Below, piece by piece: positions 1 through 7,847 of a DNA stretch of 41,838 bases. Positions within the stretch are counted from its first letter, which is position 1. Each line of letters begins with the position of its first letter. This stretch comes from Prolixibacteraceae bacterium (GTDB lineage Bacteria; Bacteroidota; Bacteroidia; Bacteroidales; Prolixibacteraceae). The notes under the pieces are model-generated. The model was not told the DNA's origin and did not search any database. It saw nothing but the letters and a program-made list of their open reading frames with translations. The position numbers were made by a program, and so were the translations under genes. The stretch lies in NCBI GenBank assembly GCA_023228025.1, contig JALOCD010000029.1:1-41838 (forward strand). The letters run 5' to 3'.

Positions 1-1634
1 TTGGGCTCCCAGTAACGCTTGTCCCTTACGATGTCCCTGAGGTGCTTGTCGAAATCGATGTGGTCCTTCCCAATCTTGTCTGTCGCTTCCTGCAGGATAT
101 CCTCCGGCAGGCCGATTTTCCGGGCTATCTCGAAGGCAAAAGAGCTTCCTGGTTTGCCAATCTGTAGTTGAAACAACGGCTCCATCTTGTTGGAGTCGTA
201 CAACATCGCCCCATTGACAATTCCGGGTACGGATGAGGCGAAATGTTTCAGGTTGGTATAGTGGGTGGTGATAACCCCGTAACTTTGCAGGTTGTTGATC
301 CGGTTCAGTATCGATTCGGCAATGGCGCCGCCCAGCATGGGCTCAGTCCCGGTACCAAATTCATCAATCAAAACCAGCGATTTTGGGTTGCAGTTTCTGA
401 CAAAGAACTTCATGTCGCTCAGGTGGGAACTGTAGGTGCTCAGGTCGTTGTCGAGCGACTGGTTGTCGCCAATATCGATGAAAATTTTGTCAAAGATGCC
501 GACGACACTATCCAGGTGCAGCGGGACGGGCAGTCCGCACTGTACGCTGTATTGTAACAGGCCTACGGTCTTCAGGCAAACCGATTTACCACCGGCATTG
601 GGACCCGAAATAAGCAGGATGCGGTCATCCTTTGATAACTTGATGTTTAGGGGTACAATCTTTCTTTTTTCCCTGGCGAGATTTCGTTCCAGCAGTGGGT
701 GCCTGGCATCTATCCAGTTCAGTTCGGGATATTGTTTGAGAAGCGGCTTGACTGACTTACTCTCGTTTGACCACAATCCCTTTGCGCGGATAAAGTCGAG
801 AATACCAAGAATTTCATACGAACTTTCAAGGTCTTCAGCGTAAGGTCTCAACTCATCCGTAAATTTTGTGAGAATCCGCACAATTTCCCGGCGTTCAGCC
901 GATTCAAGCTCCCGGATACGGTTGTTGGTTTCGACAATCTCCTCCGGTTCGATGTAGGAGGTACGTCCGGTAGCAGATTCGTCATGCACTATTCCCCGCA
1001 TTTTACGTTTGTTGCTCGACAAAACCGGAATAACGGACCTTCCGTCACGGATCGAGACCGTCACATCCTTTTCGACCAACCCTTCAGCCTGGGCATGTTT
1101 GAGGATTTTTGCCATGATCTTTGAGACACCCGACTGCAGAGATAGGATCTCCCGTCTTATTTTCACCAGTTCCGGTGACGCATTGTCCTTGATGGTTCCC
1201 AATTTCGTGAGGATCTGATCTATCCGGTCATAAAGAAACGGATAGATCTGGATCCCTCTCACAACCTGATAGATCCGCGGAAATTGCTCCTGCTCTTTCT
1301 CCTTGAAAAAATTGGCAATGGCACGGAGGGTTTCGAGCGATCTTTTGAGGTCGAAGAGTTCAAAAACCTCCAGAAATGTACCCTGAATTTTCGACTTCCG
1401 GAGGACCGAACGCATATCGATGAAATATCCTGTCGGAAAATTGAGCTCATCCCGGATGATTTTCTGAAATTCGACGGTCTCATCCAGCTGTTTCTCAATC
1501 AGATCAGCATCAGAAGTGAAGCAGCAGTCTGCCACATGCTCTTTCCCCATCTCGCTCAGGCAGCGACTGCTTAACAACTCCCTGATCTTGTCGAAGCCAA
1601 TTTTGCTTTCAAAGTTTTCTGGATAAATATTCAT
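1..1634 (-). CDS. mutS2: Endonuclease MutS2, C-terminally truncated by the window edge
   Basis: The minus-strand frame from ATG 1634 stays open to base 1, giving about 544 of the roughly 780-800 residues usual for MutS2. A MutS-type core/lever region fills the first 330 residues. The ATPase follows with Walker A GPNAGGKS at about 344-351, Walker B around LVLIDEFGTGTEP, and the conserved ITTHY switch. The N-terminal mismatch-recognition domain of MutS is absent, and the fragment starts directly with the core, as MutS2 does. The C-terminal Smr nuclease domain would lie outside the window. The family dimerises on DNA or ribosomes; it has been linked to suppressing recombination and, in some bacteria, to rescuing collided ribosomes. 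The gene is transcribed divergently from the acyltransferase at 1971. I am sure of the family; completeness cannot be judged. Confidence 0.96.
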   Translation of the reverse strand, partial: MNIYPENFESKIGFDKIRELLSSRCLSEMGKEHVADCCFTSDADLIEKQLDETVEFQKIIRDELNFPTGYFIDMRSVLRKSKIQGTFLEVFELFDLKRSLETLRAIANFFKEKEQEQFPRIYQVVRGIQIYPFLYDRIDQILTKLGTIKDNASPELVKIRREILSLQSGVSKIMAKILKHAQAEGLVEKDVTVSIRDGRSVIPVLSSNKRKMRGIVHDESATGRTSYIEPEEIVETNNRIRELESAERREIVRILTKFTDELRPYAEDLESSYEILGILDFIRAKGLWSNESKSVKPLLKQYPELNWIDARHPLLERNLAREKRKIVPLNIKLSKDDRILLISGPNAGGKSVCLKTVGLLQYSVQCGLPVPLHLDSVVGIFDKIFIDIGDNQSLDNDLSTYSSHLSDMKFFVRNCNPKSLVLIDEFGTGTEPMLGGAIAESILNRINNLQSYGVITTHYTNLKHFASSVPGIVNGAMLYDSNKMEPLFQLQIGKPGSSFAFEIARKIGLPEDILQEATDKIGKDHIDFDKHLRDIVRDKRYWEP

Positions 1635-1745
1635 TTGATAATAATTCGATTTTCATTTGCCAAATGGAATAGCCATAAGGTAATTATCATCTCGATTGGT
1701 TATTGAAAAATCATGGCGATTTCATCAGATGGTTTGATTTCGCCG

Positions 1746-1776
1746 TAAAAGTAGCAAGAAATCAGAAGGAGTACAA
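1746..1776 (-). promoter_or_regulatory. Candidate mutS2 promoter
   Basis: On the minus strand TTG (1776-1774) lies 20 bases before TACTTTTA (1753-1746), close to the Bacteroidota consensus TTTG-N19..21-TAnnTTTG. Transcription would start near 1739, about 105 bases before the mutS2 ATG. The last base of the -7 box deviates from consensus. Confidence 0.45.
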
Positions 1777-1865
1777 TGTTAAGCATGGTTGCACTATAAT
1801 AAAATCAAAGGCTGGACGAATACATTTGTCATTTTTTCATTTTCCATAGAAAGGCTATTTTTGAT

Positions 1866-1873
1866 TAACTTTG
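1866..1873 (+). promoter_or_regulatory. Candidate -7 box for the acyltransferase-amidase pair
   Basis: TAACTTTG is a perfect TAnnTTTG box about 100 bases ahead of the acyltransferase. No clear -33 TTTG stands at the right distance. The remainder of the 336-base gap 1635-1970 holds the divergent mutS2 promoter and a heptamer repeat. Confidence 0.45.
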
Positions 1874-1928
1874 CTTGCTTGAATTTTAAAAAGTATGAAT
1901 TGTTTATTGAAGATTCCGGTTCAGATCT

Positions 1929-1962
1929 AATTTTCAATTTTCAATTTTCCATTGTCAATTAT
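1929..1962 (+). repeat. Period-7 A/T-rich repeat (AATTTTC units)
   Basis: Three exact AATTTTC copies (1929-1949) are followed by CATTGTC and a degenerate AATTATT unit. The array ends eight bases before the acyltransferase start codon, so it would lie in that mRNA leader. It is one of several period-7 arrays in the window (20685, 20811, 32069, 40473) whose unit sequences differ. Confidence 0.75.
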
Positions 1963-1970
1963 TTCAAAAC

Positions 1971-2534
1971 ATGGTCAGGATTATTTGCAAGTTGTTGTTA
2001 CGTTTGATGGGATTTAAAGCGATTGGCGGCATCATTCCTGAGCCAAAAGCCATTGTGCTTGGGGTGCCTCATACCTCAAACTGGGACTTTATCATCTCCT
2101 TCATTTATTACAGGGCTGTTGGCGGAAGATCCAATACCATGGTTAAAAAGGAGTTTTTCTTCTGGCCATTGGGTTATTTTGTTCGCTGGATGGGGGGCAT
2201 TCCGGTCGACCGTTCTAAGGGGGCAAGCCTTGTCAAGCAGATCATTTCGGAGTTTGAAAAACGCGAAGTAATGCACTTGGCCATCGCGCCCGAAGGAACA
2301 CGCAAGCCGGTTGCCAAATGGAAGGGTGGCTTCCATACCATCGCGCGAACCGTAAATATTCCGGTTTACCTGGCATTTTTCGACTGGGGACGCAAACAAA
2401 TCGGATACACCGAAAAAATTGAGTTGACAGAAGATCTTCAGGCAGATTTGAAACGTATCAGACAGTGGTACAAAGACCATGGCATCATTGGTAAAAATCC
2501 TGAAGGGATGAATTATGGCAACGATTTGGATTAA
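1971..2534 (+). CDS. PlsC-like 1-acylglycerol-3-phosphate acyltransferase family protein
   Basis: This 187-residue protein has the glycerolipid acyltransferase signature: HTSNWD at 34-39 (the HX4D catalytic pair), GGIPVDRSKG near 75-84 and APEGTR near 106-111. The family transfers acyl chains to lysophospholipid-type acceptors at the inner face of the cytoplasmic membrane. A hydrophobic stretch around 40-75 could serve membrane association. It is shorter than PlsC proper (about 240 residues) and fits the compact acyltransferases common in Bacteroidota, so the substrate may be a lysophosphatidic acid or an ornithine/amino lipid precursor. The next gene starts 24 bases downstream on the same strand, so the two are probably co-transcribed. 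I am confident of the fold and not of the substrate. Confidence 0.88.
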   Translation: MVRIICKLLLRLMGFKAIGGIIPEPKAIVLGVPHTSNWDFIISFIYYRAVGGRSNTMVKKEFFFWPLGYFVRWMGGIPVDRSKGASLVKQIISEFEKREVMHLAIAPEGTRKPVAKWKGGFHTIARTVNIPVYLAFFDWGRKQIGYTEKIELTEDLQADLKRIRQWYKDHGIIGKNPEGMNYGNDLD

Positions 2535-2558
2535 CATCAGATATTAAAACTTTCAACT

Positions 2559-3338
2559 ATGGATCAGCTTAGGGTATCGTTGGTTCAATTTGATGTGGTT
2601 TGGGAAAGTCCGGAATTGAACAGGGCTAAACTGGATCTTATGCTGGAACCGCTTATTGGCCAGACAGATTTGATTCTTCTGCCCGAGATGTTTACCACAG
2701 GTTTTTCGATGAATGCCAGTGATTTGGCCGAAACGATGGAGGGTGAAAGTGTTGACTGGATGCTTTCTTGGGCAAAAAAATGTCACGCGGCCATTGCCGG
2801 AAGCTTGATTGTCAGGGAGAAGGATCAATTGTTCAATCGCTTTCTCTTTGTGATGCCGACTGGGCAAATAGAGTGCTACGACAAAAAGCACCTCTTTTCG
2901 ATGGGCGACGAACACCACTATTTTGATTGCGGCAACAAGAAGGTAGTTGTCAATTATGAAGGTTGGAGAATCGCCTTGTTCATCTGCTACGATATTCGTT
3001 TTCCGGTTTGGTGCCGTTCAATTAAGGAAGCTGACCTGATCCTGTTTACTGCCAATTGGCCGGAGAAGAGAAATCTGGTGTGGAATACACTTACCAGGGC
3101 AAGGGCGATTGAGAATCAACTTTATGTCGCATGTGTCAATCGTACCGGTATTGACGGAATGGGAATCGTATACATTGGTGAAAGCACGATTATTGATCCC
3201 AAGGGATTGATTATGTGTGATTTGCCTAATGGTACAGAGAATGCTGTAACCTGTTCACTGTCATTGAAAGAGTTAAACAGGTTTAGGGAGAAGTTTCCTG
3301 TTGCCAGGGATGAGGATGCCTATCAGATACTGGGTTGA
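2559..3338 (+). CDS. Nitrilase-superfamily amidase (YafV/omega-amidase-like)
   Basis: At 259 residues this is a single carbon-nitrogen hydrolase domain. The catalytic triad is visible: Glu43 in LPEMFTTGF, Lys109/110 in YDKKHLF and Cys143 in ICYDIRFP. The FTTGFS and YDKKHLFSMG surroundings are typical of YafV/Nit2-type omega-amidases, which hydrolyse alpha-ketoglutaramate and the keto-amide of methionine salvage. There is no signal peptide, so it is cytosolic. It follows the acyltransferase by 24 bases and ends one base before the convergent nitroreductase stop. The family call is firm; the omega-amidase substrate rests on motif resemblance only. Confidence 0.9.
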   Translation: MDQLRVSLVQFDVVWESPELNRAKLDLMLEPLIGQTDLILLPEMFTTGFSMNASDLAETMEGESVDWMLSWAKKCHAAIAGSLIVREKDQLFNRFLFVMPTGQIECYDKKHLFSMGDEHHYFDCGNKKVVVNYEGWRIALFICYDIRFPVWCRSIKEADLILFTANWPEKRNLVWNTLTRARAIENQLYVACVNRTGIDGMGIVYIGESTIIDPKGLIMCDLPNGTENAVTCSLSLKELNRFREKFPVARDEDAYQILG

Positions 3339-3339
3339 C

Positions 3340-3861
3340 CTATGCTTCAAATTTGTTCCAAAGCACTGCCTGCCCCAAAGTTTTCCGATTCTTTTCGGGT
3401 GCGTTATCAGAATTGGGATAGCCGATTGGGATCATGGCAATAGGCTCAAAATTACCCGGAAGATCAAATATTTCTGAACATTTTTCTGCATTGAAGTGGC
3501 AGATCCAACAAGTTCCCAAACCTATTTCTGTGGCAGCCAGCATCAGATGATCAACGGCAATGGCTACATCAATATCCGTAAAATCCTTATCATCGGTAGG
3601 CCGGTGCCATCCTTTATTATGATCACCGATAGCCACAATGCAGGCCGGCGCTGTTTTAAACCATTCGCGGTGGTAACATTCGTGAAGTTTAGCAAGTAGC
3701 TCCGGATCCGTCACGACAACAAATTTCCAAGGCTGAAAATTTACCGCGGATGGGGCCAGCAGGGCAGCCCCGATCACTTTTAATAGTTGTTCGCGATCCA
3801 CGGGCGTTGATTGATAGCTCCTGACAGAATATCTCCTTTGGGCCAGATCTTTAAAATCCAT
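3340..3861 (-). CDS. Nitroreductase family FMN-dependent oxidoreductase
   Basis: From ATG 3861 this is a 173-residue protein opening with DFKDLAQRRYSVRSY, the RRSxRxF-type FMN-phosphate binding motif of the family. APSAVNFQPWKFVVV is the second FMN-contact segment and GLGTCWICHF the third. These homodimeric enzymes reduce quinones, nitro compounds or enals using NAD(P)H. A longer reading frame begins with TTG at 3888, but that codon falls inside a perfect -7 promoter box (3886-3893), so ATG 3861 is the better start. The gene converges on the amidase gene with one base between stop codons. The in vivo substrate is unknown. Confidence 0.9.
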   Translation of the reverse strand: MDFKDLAQRRYSVRSYQSTPVDREQLLKVIGAALLAPSAVNFQPWKFVVVTDPELLAKLHECYHREWFKTAPACIVAIGDHNKGWHRPTDDKDFTDIDVAIAVDHLMLAATEIGLGTCWICHFNAEKCSEIFDLPGNFEPIAMIPIGYPNSDNAPEKNRKTLGQAVLWNKFEA

Positions 3862-3885
3862 ATGTTTTGATGGTTTTTGCGACGA

Positions 3886-3917
3886 CAAATTTACAAAAGT
3901 TTATGAATTCCTGCCAA
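3886..3917 (-). promoter_or_regulatory. Nitroreductase promoter
   Basis: On the minus strand TTG (3917-3915) stands 21 bases before TAAATTTG (3893-3886), a perfect Bacteroidota -7 box. Transcription starting near 3879 leaves a leader of about 18 bases and rules out the TTG 3888 start. Confidence 0.6.
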
Positions 3918-4009
3918 TGGTTGGAGCGCAACTGTCAATTGAATTTCCATTCCATAAATTCACCTTTTCAATAGAGACATAGATCAATAAATTTTCAGTT
4001 TTTAATATG

Positions 4010-4017
4010 TACTTTTG
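4010..4017 (+). promoter_or_regulatory. Candidate -7 box for the ABC-F gene
   Basis: TACTTTTG matches TAnnTTTG and lies 47 bases before the ATG. Only a T-rich stretch near 3992-3995 could act as the -33 element. Confidence 0.4.
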
Positions 4018-4063
4018 CAGTCCGTAATTTTTCAGTTTTTAGCGTAAATAATATCGAACAAAA

Positions 4064-5680
4064 ATGATCTCAGTTTCAAATCTTTCCATCCAGTTTGGCA
4101 AAAAACCACTTTTTCAGGATGTGAGTTTAAAGTTCTTGCCCGGTAACTGTTACGGGGTAATCGGCGCCAATGGAGCCGGAAAATCCACTCTGCTTAAAAT
4201 TATTGCCGGTGACCTTGCATCGACAAAGGGGGAAGTCCTTCTTGGTGTTGGCGAGCGCCTTTCGGTATTGAAACAGGACCACTATGGTTACGAGGAACAT
4301 CCGGTGATCGATGCCGTAATGATGGGTTTTGAAGAACTTTGGCGCATCCTCAACGAGAAAAATGTTCTTTATTCAAAGAGTGATTTCACCGAGGCCGATG
4401 GGTTAAGGGCCGCCGAACTTGAAGAACGGTTTGCTGAAATTGACGGTTGGAATGCGGAGAGTGATGCCGCAGCCCTCTTGAGTGGACTGGGTATTAAGGA
4501 GGAGTTTCACCATCGGTTGATGAAAGATCTGAGCGGAAAAGAGAAGGTCCGCGTTTTACTGGCACAGGCACTGTTCGGAAAACCTGATAATCTGTTACTG
4601 GATGAGCCAACCAATGATCTTGACCTTGAGACTGTAATGTGGCTTGAGAATTATCTTGCCAACTATGACAATACCGTACTGATCGTATCGCACGACAGGC
4701 ACTTCCTGGATTCTGTCTGCACCCATACGGTGGACATTGATTTTGGAAAAGTTCAGCTTTTTGCCGGAAATTATAGCTTCTGGTATCAATCCAGTCAGCT
4801 GGCCCTGCGCCAGCAGCAGGCCCAAAACAAAAAGGCTGATGAAAAACGTAAGGAGTTGATGGAGTTCATCTCCCGCTTCAGCGCCAATGTGGCCAAATCG
4901 AAACAGACTACCAGCCGCAAGAAAATGCTTGAAAAGCTCAATGTTGACGAGATTCAACCATCCACTAGAAAATACCCGGGCATCATCTTCCTTCCGGATA
5001 GGGAAACCGGAAACAAAATATTGGAGATCAAAGGATTATCTAAAAGTATAAACGGTGAAGTCTTGTTCAAGGATCTTGAGTTCAATGTTGAGAAAGATGA
5101 CAAGATTGTCTTCTTATCCAAAGATCCAAGGGCCATGACGGCCTTCTTCGAGATCATCAATGGTTATGACCAACCCGATTCAGGCACCTATCACTGGGGG
5201 CAGACCATTACGCACTCCTATTTGCCGCTCGATCACCCCAATTTTTTCACCAACGACTTGAGCCTGGTGGACTGGTTGATGCAATTCTCAGACGATTCAA
5301 GTGAAATTTATCTTCGCGGTTATCTTGGTAAAATGCTTTTCTCTGGCGAGGAGGTCTATAAAAAGACACATGTTCTATCAGGAGGGGAGAAGATGCGGTG
5401 CATGATTTCCAGAATGATGTTAAAAAACGCCAACGTCCTGATTTTCGACAATCCTACCAATCACCTTGACCTTGAATCGATTCAGGCGTTTAACAACAAT
5501 CTTATTACCTTCAAAGGAAACATCTTGATGGCCTCACATGACCATGAGTTTATTCAGACGGTGGCTAACAGGGTTATTGAATTGACTCCCAATGGAATCA
5601 TAGACAAAATTACTGAGTACGACGATTATATCTCCAATGAGGAGCTGAAAGAACGAAGGAGGCTGATGTACCAGAAATGA
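4064..5680 (+). CDS. ABC-F family ATPase (YbiT-like) with a degenerate second nucleotide-binding domain
   Basis: This 538-residue soluble protein has two ABC domains and no membrane segments, as expected of ABC-F ribosome-associated factors. Domain 1 is complete: Walker A GANGAGKS at 34-41, a variant signature LSGKEK near 156-161, Walker B LLLDEPTNDLD near 177-187 and a switch His in SHDRHF. The interdomain linker (about 245-295) is Lys/Gln/Arg-rich, as in factors that reach toward the P site. Domain 2 keeps LSGGEK (438-443) and SHDHEF, but reads LSKDPRAM near 351-358 where Walker A should be, and FDNP (461-464) in Walker B, where Asn463 replaces the catalytic Glu. The closest relatives I recall are YbiT-like Bacteroidota proteins with the same features. 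It should act on translating ribosomes. Confidence 0.9.
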   Translation: MISVSNLSIQFGKKPLFQDVSLKFLPGNCYGVIGANGAGKSTLLKIIAGDLASTKGEVLLGVGERLSVLKQDHYGYEEHPVIDAVMMGFEELWRILNEKNVLYSKSDFTEADGLRAAELEERFAEIDGWNAESDAAALLSGLGIKEEFHHRLMKDLSGKEKVRVLLAQALFGKPDNLLLDEPTNDLDLETVMWLENYLANYDNTVLIVSHDRHFLDSVCTHTVDIDFGKVQLFAGNYSFWYQSSQLALRQQQAQNKKADEKRKELMEFISRFSANVAKSKQTTSRKKMLEKLNVDEIQPSTRKYPGIIFLPDRETGNKILEIKGLSKSINGEVLFKDLEFNVEKDDKIVFLSKDPRAMTAFFEIINGYDQPDSGTYHWGQTITHSYLPLDHPNFFTNDLSLVDWLMQFSDDSSEIYLRGYLGKMLFSGEEVYKKTHVLSGGEKMRCMISRMMLKNANVLIFDNPTNHLDLESIQAFNNNLITFKGNILMASHDHEFIQTVANRVIELTPNGIIDKITEYDDYISNEELKERRRLMYQK

Positions 5681-5719
5681 CGTTGATTGCAGTGATTTAC
5701 TGTTTAAGTTGAGATATTT

Positions 5720-5749
5720 AGAAAACGGCATCCTTCGATGTCGTTTTCT
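5720..5749 (+). terminator. Terminator-like hairpin after the ABC-F gene
   Basis: A 12-bp stem (5720-5731 with 5738-5749, one G-U pair) closes a CCTTCG loop and is followed by GTTTTAGG. The U tract is short. A second A/T-rich hairpin, 5782-5789 with 5799-5806, follows; I see nothing else up to the next gene. Confidence 0.6.
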
Positions 5750-5904
5750 GTTTTAGGATGTTAAAGACACCTTACAGGCTGTCTGAAAATTCGATTTTTT
5801 TTCAGAAACTTGGTATCATAACAATTATTTCTCATCTTTGTTAACCAACCTTGTGAAATTTCGTTCTTTTTTAACACGGTTCATAACCTTAACCCTTAAT
5901 CGTT

Positions 5905-6681
5905 ATGCTTTCAGTTGTTGTTATTGATGATGAATTACTAGCCCTGAACCTCTTATCATATCTGCTTGATAATTTTACCTCCATTCAGCTAAAAGTTGTT
6001 GGAAAGGCCATGAACTTGGCGGATGGCATCGAATTGATCAAACGAACAAGTCCTGATTTGGTCTTTCTTGATATTGAGATGCCGGATGGAAGCGGGATGG
6101 ATATTTTCAACCACCAGCTATCCCAAAAAACAAAAATAGTGTTTGTTACAGGGCATGACCAGTACGCCATAGATGCAATCAACAAATCTGTCGCAGGCTA
6201 TCTTTTGAAACCGGTTAATTTCGTAGAGTTACAGAATGTTGTTAAGAAAGTTGAGAAAATGATCCGGCTGGAGCAACAACAGCTTGAGTTGGAAGACAGG
6301 ATCAACATTTTAGGCACCGCTGAGGTACCGGGTAAGAATCTCATATTTGATGTGGAGAGTGGTTTTGTTATGGAAAACACAAAAAATATTGAGTATATAA
6401 CTGCCGATCAGTCATATGCGACCATCTTTACCCATGCCAAAAGGGAGTTTGTCGTATCAAAATCACTCAAGGAACTGGAATCCTATTTGCCACAGAATCA
6501 ATTTTACAGGACCCATAAATCATACCTGGTCAACATTTACTACATCCGTAAATTTGTCAAATCGGGAGAGAGCTATGTCCTACTGAAGAGTGGAACAAAA
6601 ATTCCGGTATCTGTAAGAAAGACCTCTGTCATTTTCAATGAAATTAAACAGATGCTTTCCCACGAATCAACCTCCGAGTAA
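5905..6681 (+). CDS. LytTR-family response regulator
   Basis: This 258-residue protein has a receiver domain (about 3-120) with acidic pocket Asp8/Asp9, phospho-acceptor Asp56 in FLDIEMPDG, a conserved Thr in VFVTGHD and Lys102 in YLLKPV. A LytTR DNA-binding domain (about 150-250) follows, including YRTHKSYLVN and KIPVSVRKT. Such proteins bind direct repeats upstream of their targets and are usually activated by a 5TM or 7TM histidine kinase of the LytS/YehU type. No kinase gene lies next to it, so it is an orphan here. It is flanked by an ABC-F gene and a coiled-coil lipoprotein, neither of which indicates its target. CATCTTTG (5833-5840) is an imperfect -7 box. A short tail after the LytTR domain looks unstructured. 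Confidence 0.94.
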   Translation: MLSVVVIDDELLALNLLSYLLDNFTSIQLKVVGKAMNLADGIELIKRTSPDLVFLDIEMPDGSGMDIFNHQLSQKTKIVFVTGHDQYAIDAINKSVAGYLLKPVNFVELQNVVKKVEKMIRLEQQQLELEDRINILGTAEVPGKNLIFDVESGFVMENTKNIEYITADQSYATIFTHAKREFVVSKSLKELESYLPQNQFYRTHKSYLVNIYYIRKFVKSGESYVLLKSGTKIPVSVRKTSVIFNEIKQMLSHESTSE

Positions 6682-6776
6682 AAAATTTGTTCCAGCTTCA
6701 TGGCAAATCCAATAGGTTTGGTTGAACGTTTTCCTATATTCGTTTAGAAAGTAATGGAATCTTGCATATTTATTCG

Positions 6777-6784
6777 TAATTTTG
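6777..6784 (+). promoter_or_regulatory. Candidate -7 box for the coiled-coil lipoprotein
   Basis: TAATTTTG matches TAnnTTTG and would give a leader of about 138 bases. No -33 TTTG is evident at 19-21 bases upstream. I see nothing else clear in the 247-base gap 6682-6928. Confidence 0.35.
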
Positions 6785-6928
6785 CACTGTGCTTTTTTGA
6801 AACAGTGGGAATGTGTGAACTATGCAATAAATTATAATAGTTATGTAACAATCCTCGTCCAAAATTGTGTCAGTTTTGTTGGGTTTTATGATTAAAGAGG
6901 GAATTATATAATTTTAAAAAAAGCAGAA

Positions 6929-7798
6929 ATGAGAAAAGTTATTTATTTGTTACTTATTGGTGTTGTTATTGGTACAACCAGTTGTAATCGCAAGGAGATT
7001 GCAAGACTAAAAGCTAAAAATGACAGCTTGATGATGGCAGGAACTTCAAAAGATGCCAACCTGGTAGAATTTGTTGACGCTTTCAATTCGATTCAATCAA
7101 ATCTTGATTCTATTAAACAAAAGGAGCAGATTATTGATAAGACCGCCAAAGGTGGTTTTGAAGTAAAAGGTGACCGCAAAGAGCAAATTCAAAGCGATAT
7201 CAATTACATCTACTCTTTGTTGCAGAAAAACAGGCTTTTGGTGGCTGATCTCTCCGCAAAGCTGAAGAAATCCGGCAAGCATGTCGCTGAACTTGAACTG
7301 ATGATCAAAAACCTTAACAATCAAATTACTGAAAAGGATGGACAGATTGCCAGTTTGAAAGAGGAACTTAGCAAAATGAACATCAAGGTTGAAAATCTGA
7401 ATACGCAGGTAACAACTTTGAATACCAATGTTTCCAATCTCAGCAGCGAGAACAAGGACAAACAAAAGGTGATTGAAGAGAAGACAGCCGAGTTAAACAC
7501 TGCCTATTTCATCATTGGTACTATCAAGGAACTAAAGGAAAAGAACATCATTAAAAAAGAGGGATTCCTTGGAACAGCGAAAGATGTCAACAGCAATATC
7601 GACAAGTCGCTGATGACACAGGTTGATATTACCAAAGTTACCTCTATTCCAATCATGAAGAAGAAAGCGACAGTGATCAGTACACATCCTGCCAGTTCAT
7701 ACAAAATTGAAGGTGAAAAATCGGCTGACAATCTGGTAATTCTCAACCAGGCAGAATTCTGGAGCTTGTCAAAAGTTTTGGTGATCAGCGTAAAATAA
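6929..7798 (+). CDS. Coiled-coil lipoprotein of unknown function
   Basis: This 289-residue protein starts MRKVIYLLLIGVVIGTTSC, a lipoprotein signal peptide with the lipid-bearing Cys at 19. Residues 20-200 are almost entirely heptad-rich coiled coil, with stretches such as LKEELSKMNIKVENLNTQV. A compact C-terminal segment (about 205-289) contains Val/Ile-rich strands. The second residue after Cys is Arg, with no acidic export signal, so the final leaflet is unclear. I recall similar Bacteroidota proteins annotated as Cbp1-like adhesins but cannot confirm that here. It is monocistronic: its own candidate promoter box lies upstream and a strong terminator starts 17 bases after its stop. A periplasmic spacer or envelope-structural role is plausible. 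The function is not assigned. Confidence 0.8.
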   Translation: MRKVIYLLLIGVVIGTTSCNRKEIARLKAKNDSLMMAGTSKDANLVEFVDAFNSIQSNLDSIKQKEQIIDKTAKGGFEVKGDRKEQIQSDINYIYSLLQKNRLLVADLSAKLKKSGKHVAELELMIKNLNNQITEKDGQIASLKEELSKMNIKVENLNTQVTTLNTNVSNLSSENKDKQKVIEEKTAELNTAYFIIGTIKELKEKNIIKKEGFLGTAKDVNSNIDKSLMTQVDITKVTSIPIMKKKATVISTHPASSYKIEGEKSADNLVILNQAEFWSLSKVLVISVK

Positions 7799-7814
7799 TC
7801 ATCCAAAAGATATA

Positions 7815-7847
7815 TAAAAAAAAGCCGGTTTTGCCGGCTTTTTTTTA
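7815..7847. terminator. Bidirectional terminator between the lipoprotein and GH20 genes
   Basis: AAAGCCGG (7821-7828) pairs with CCGGCTTT (7834-7841) around a TTTTG loop. T runs follow on the plus strand and, through the preceding A run, on the minus strand. It serves both convergent genes; its plus-strand T run overlaps the GH20 stop codon. Confidence 0.9.
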
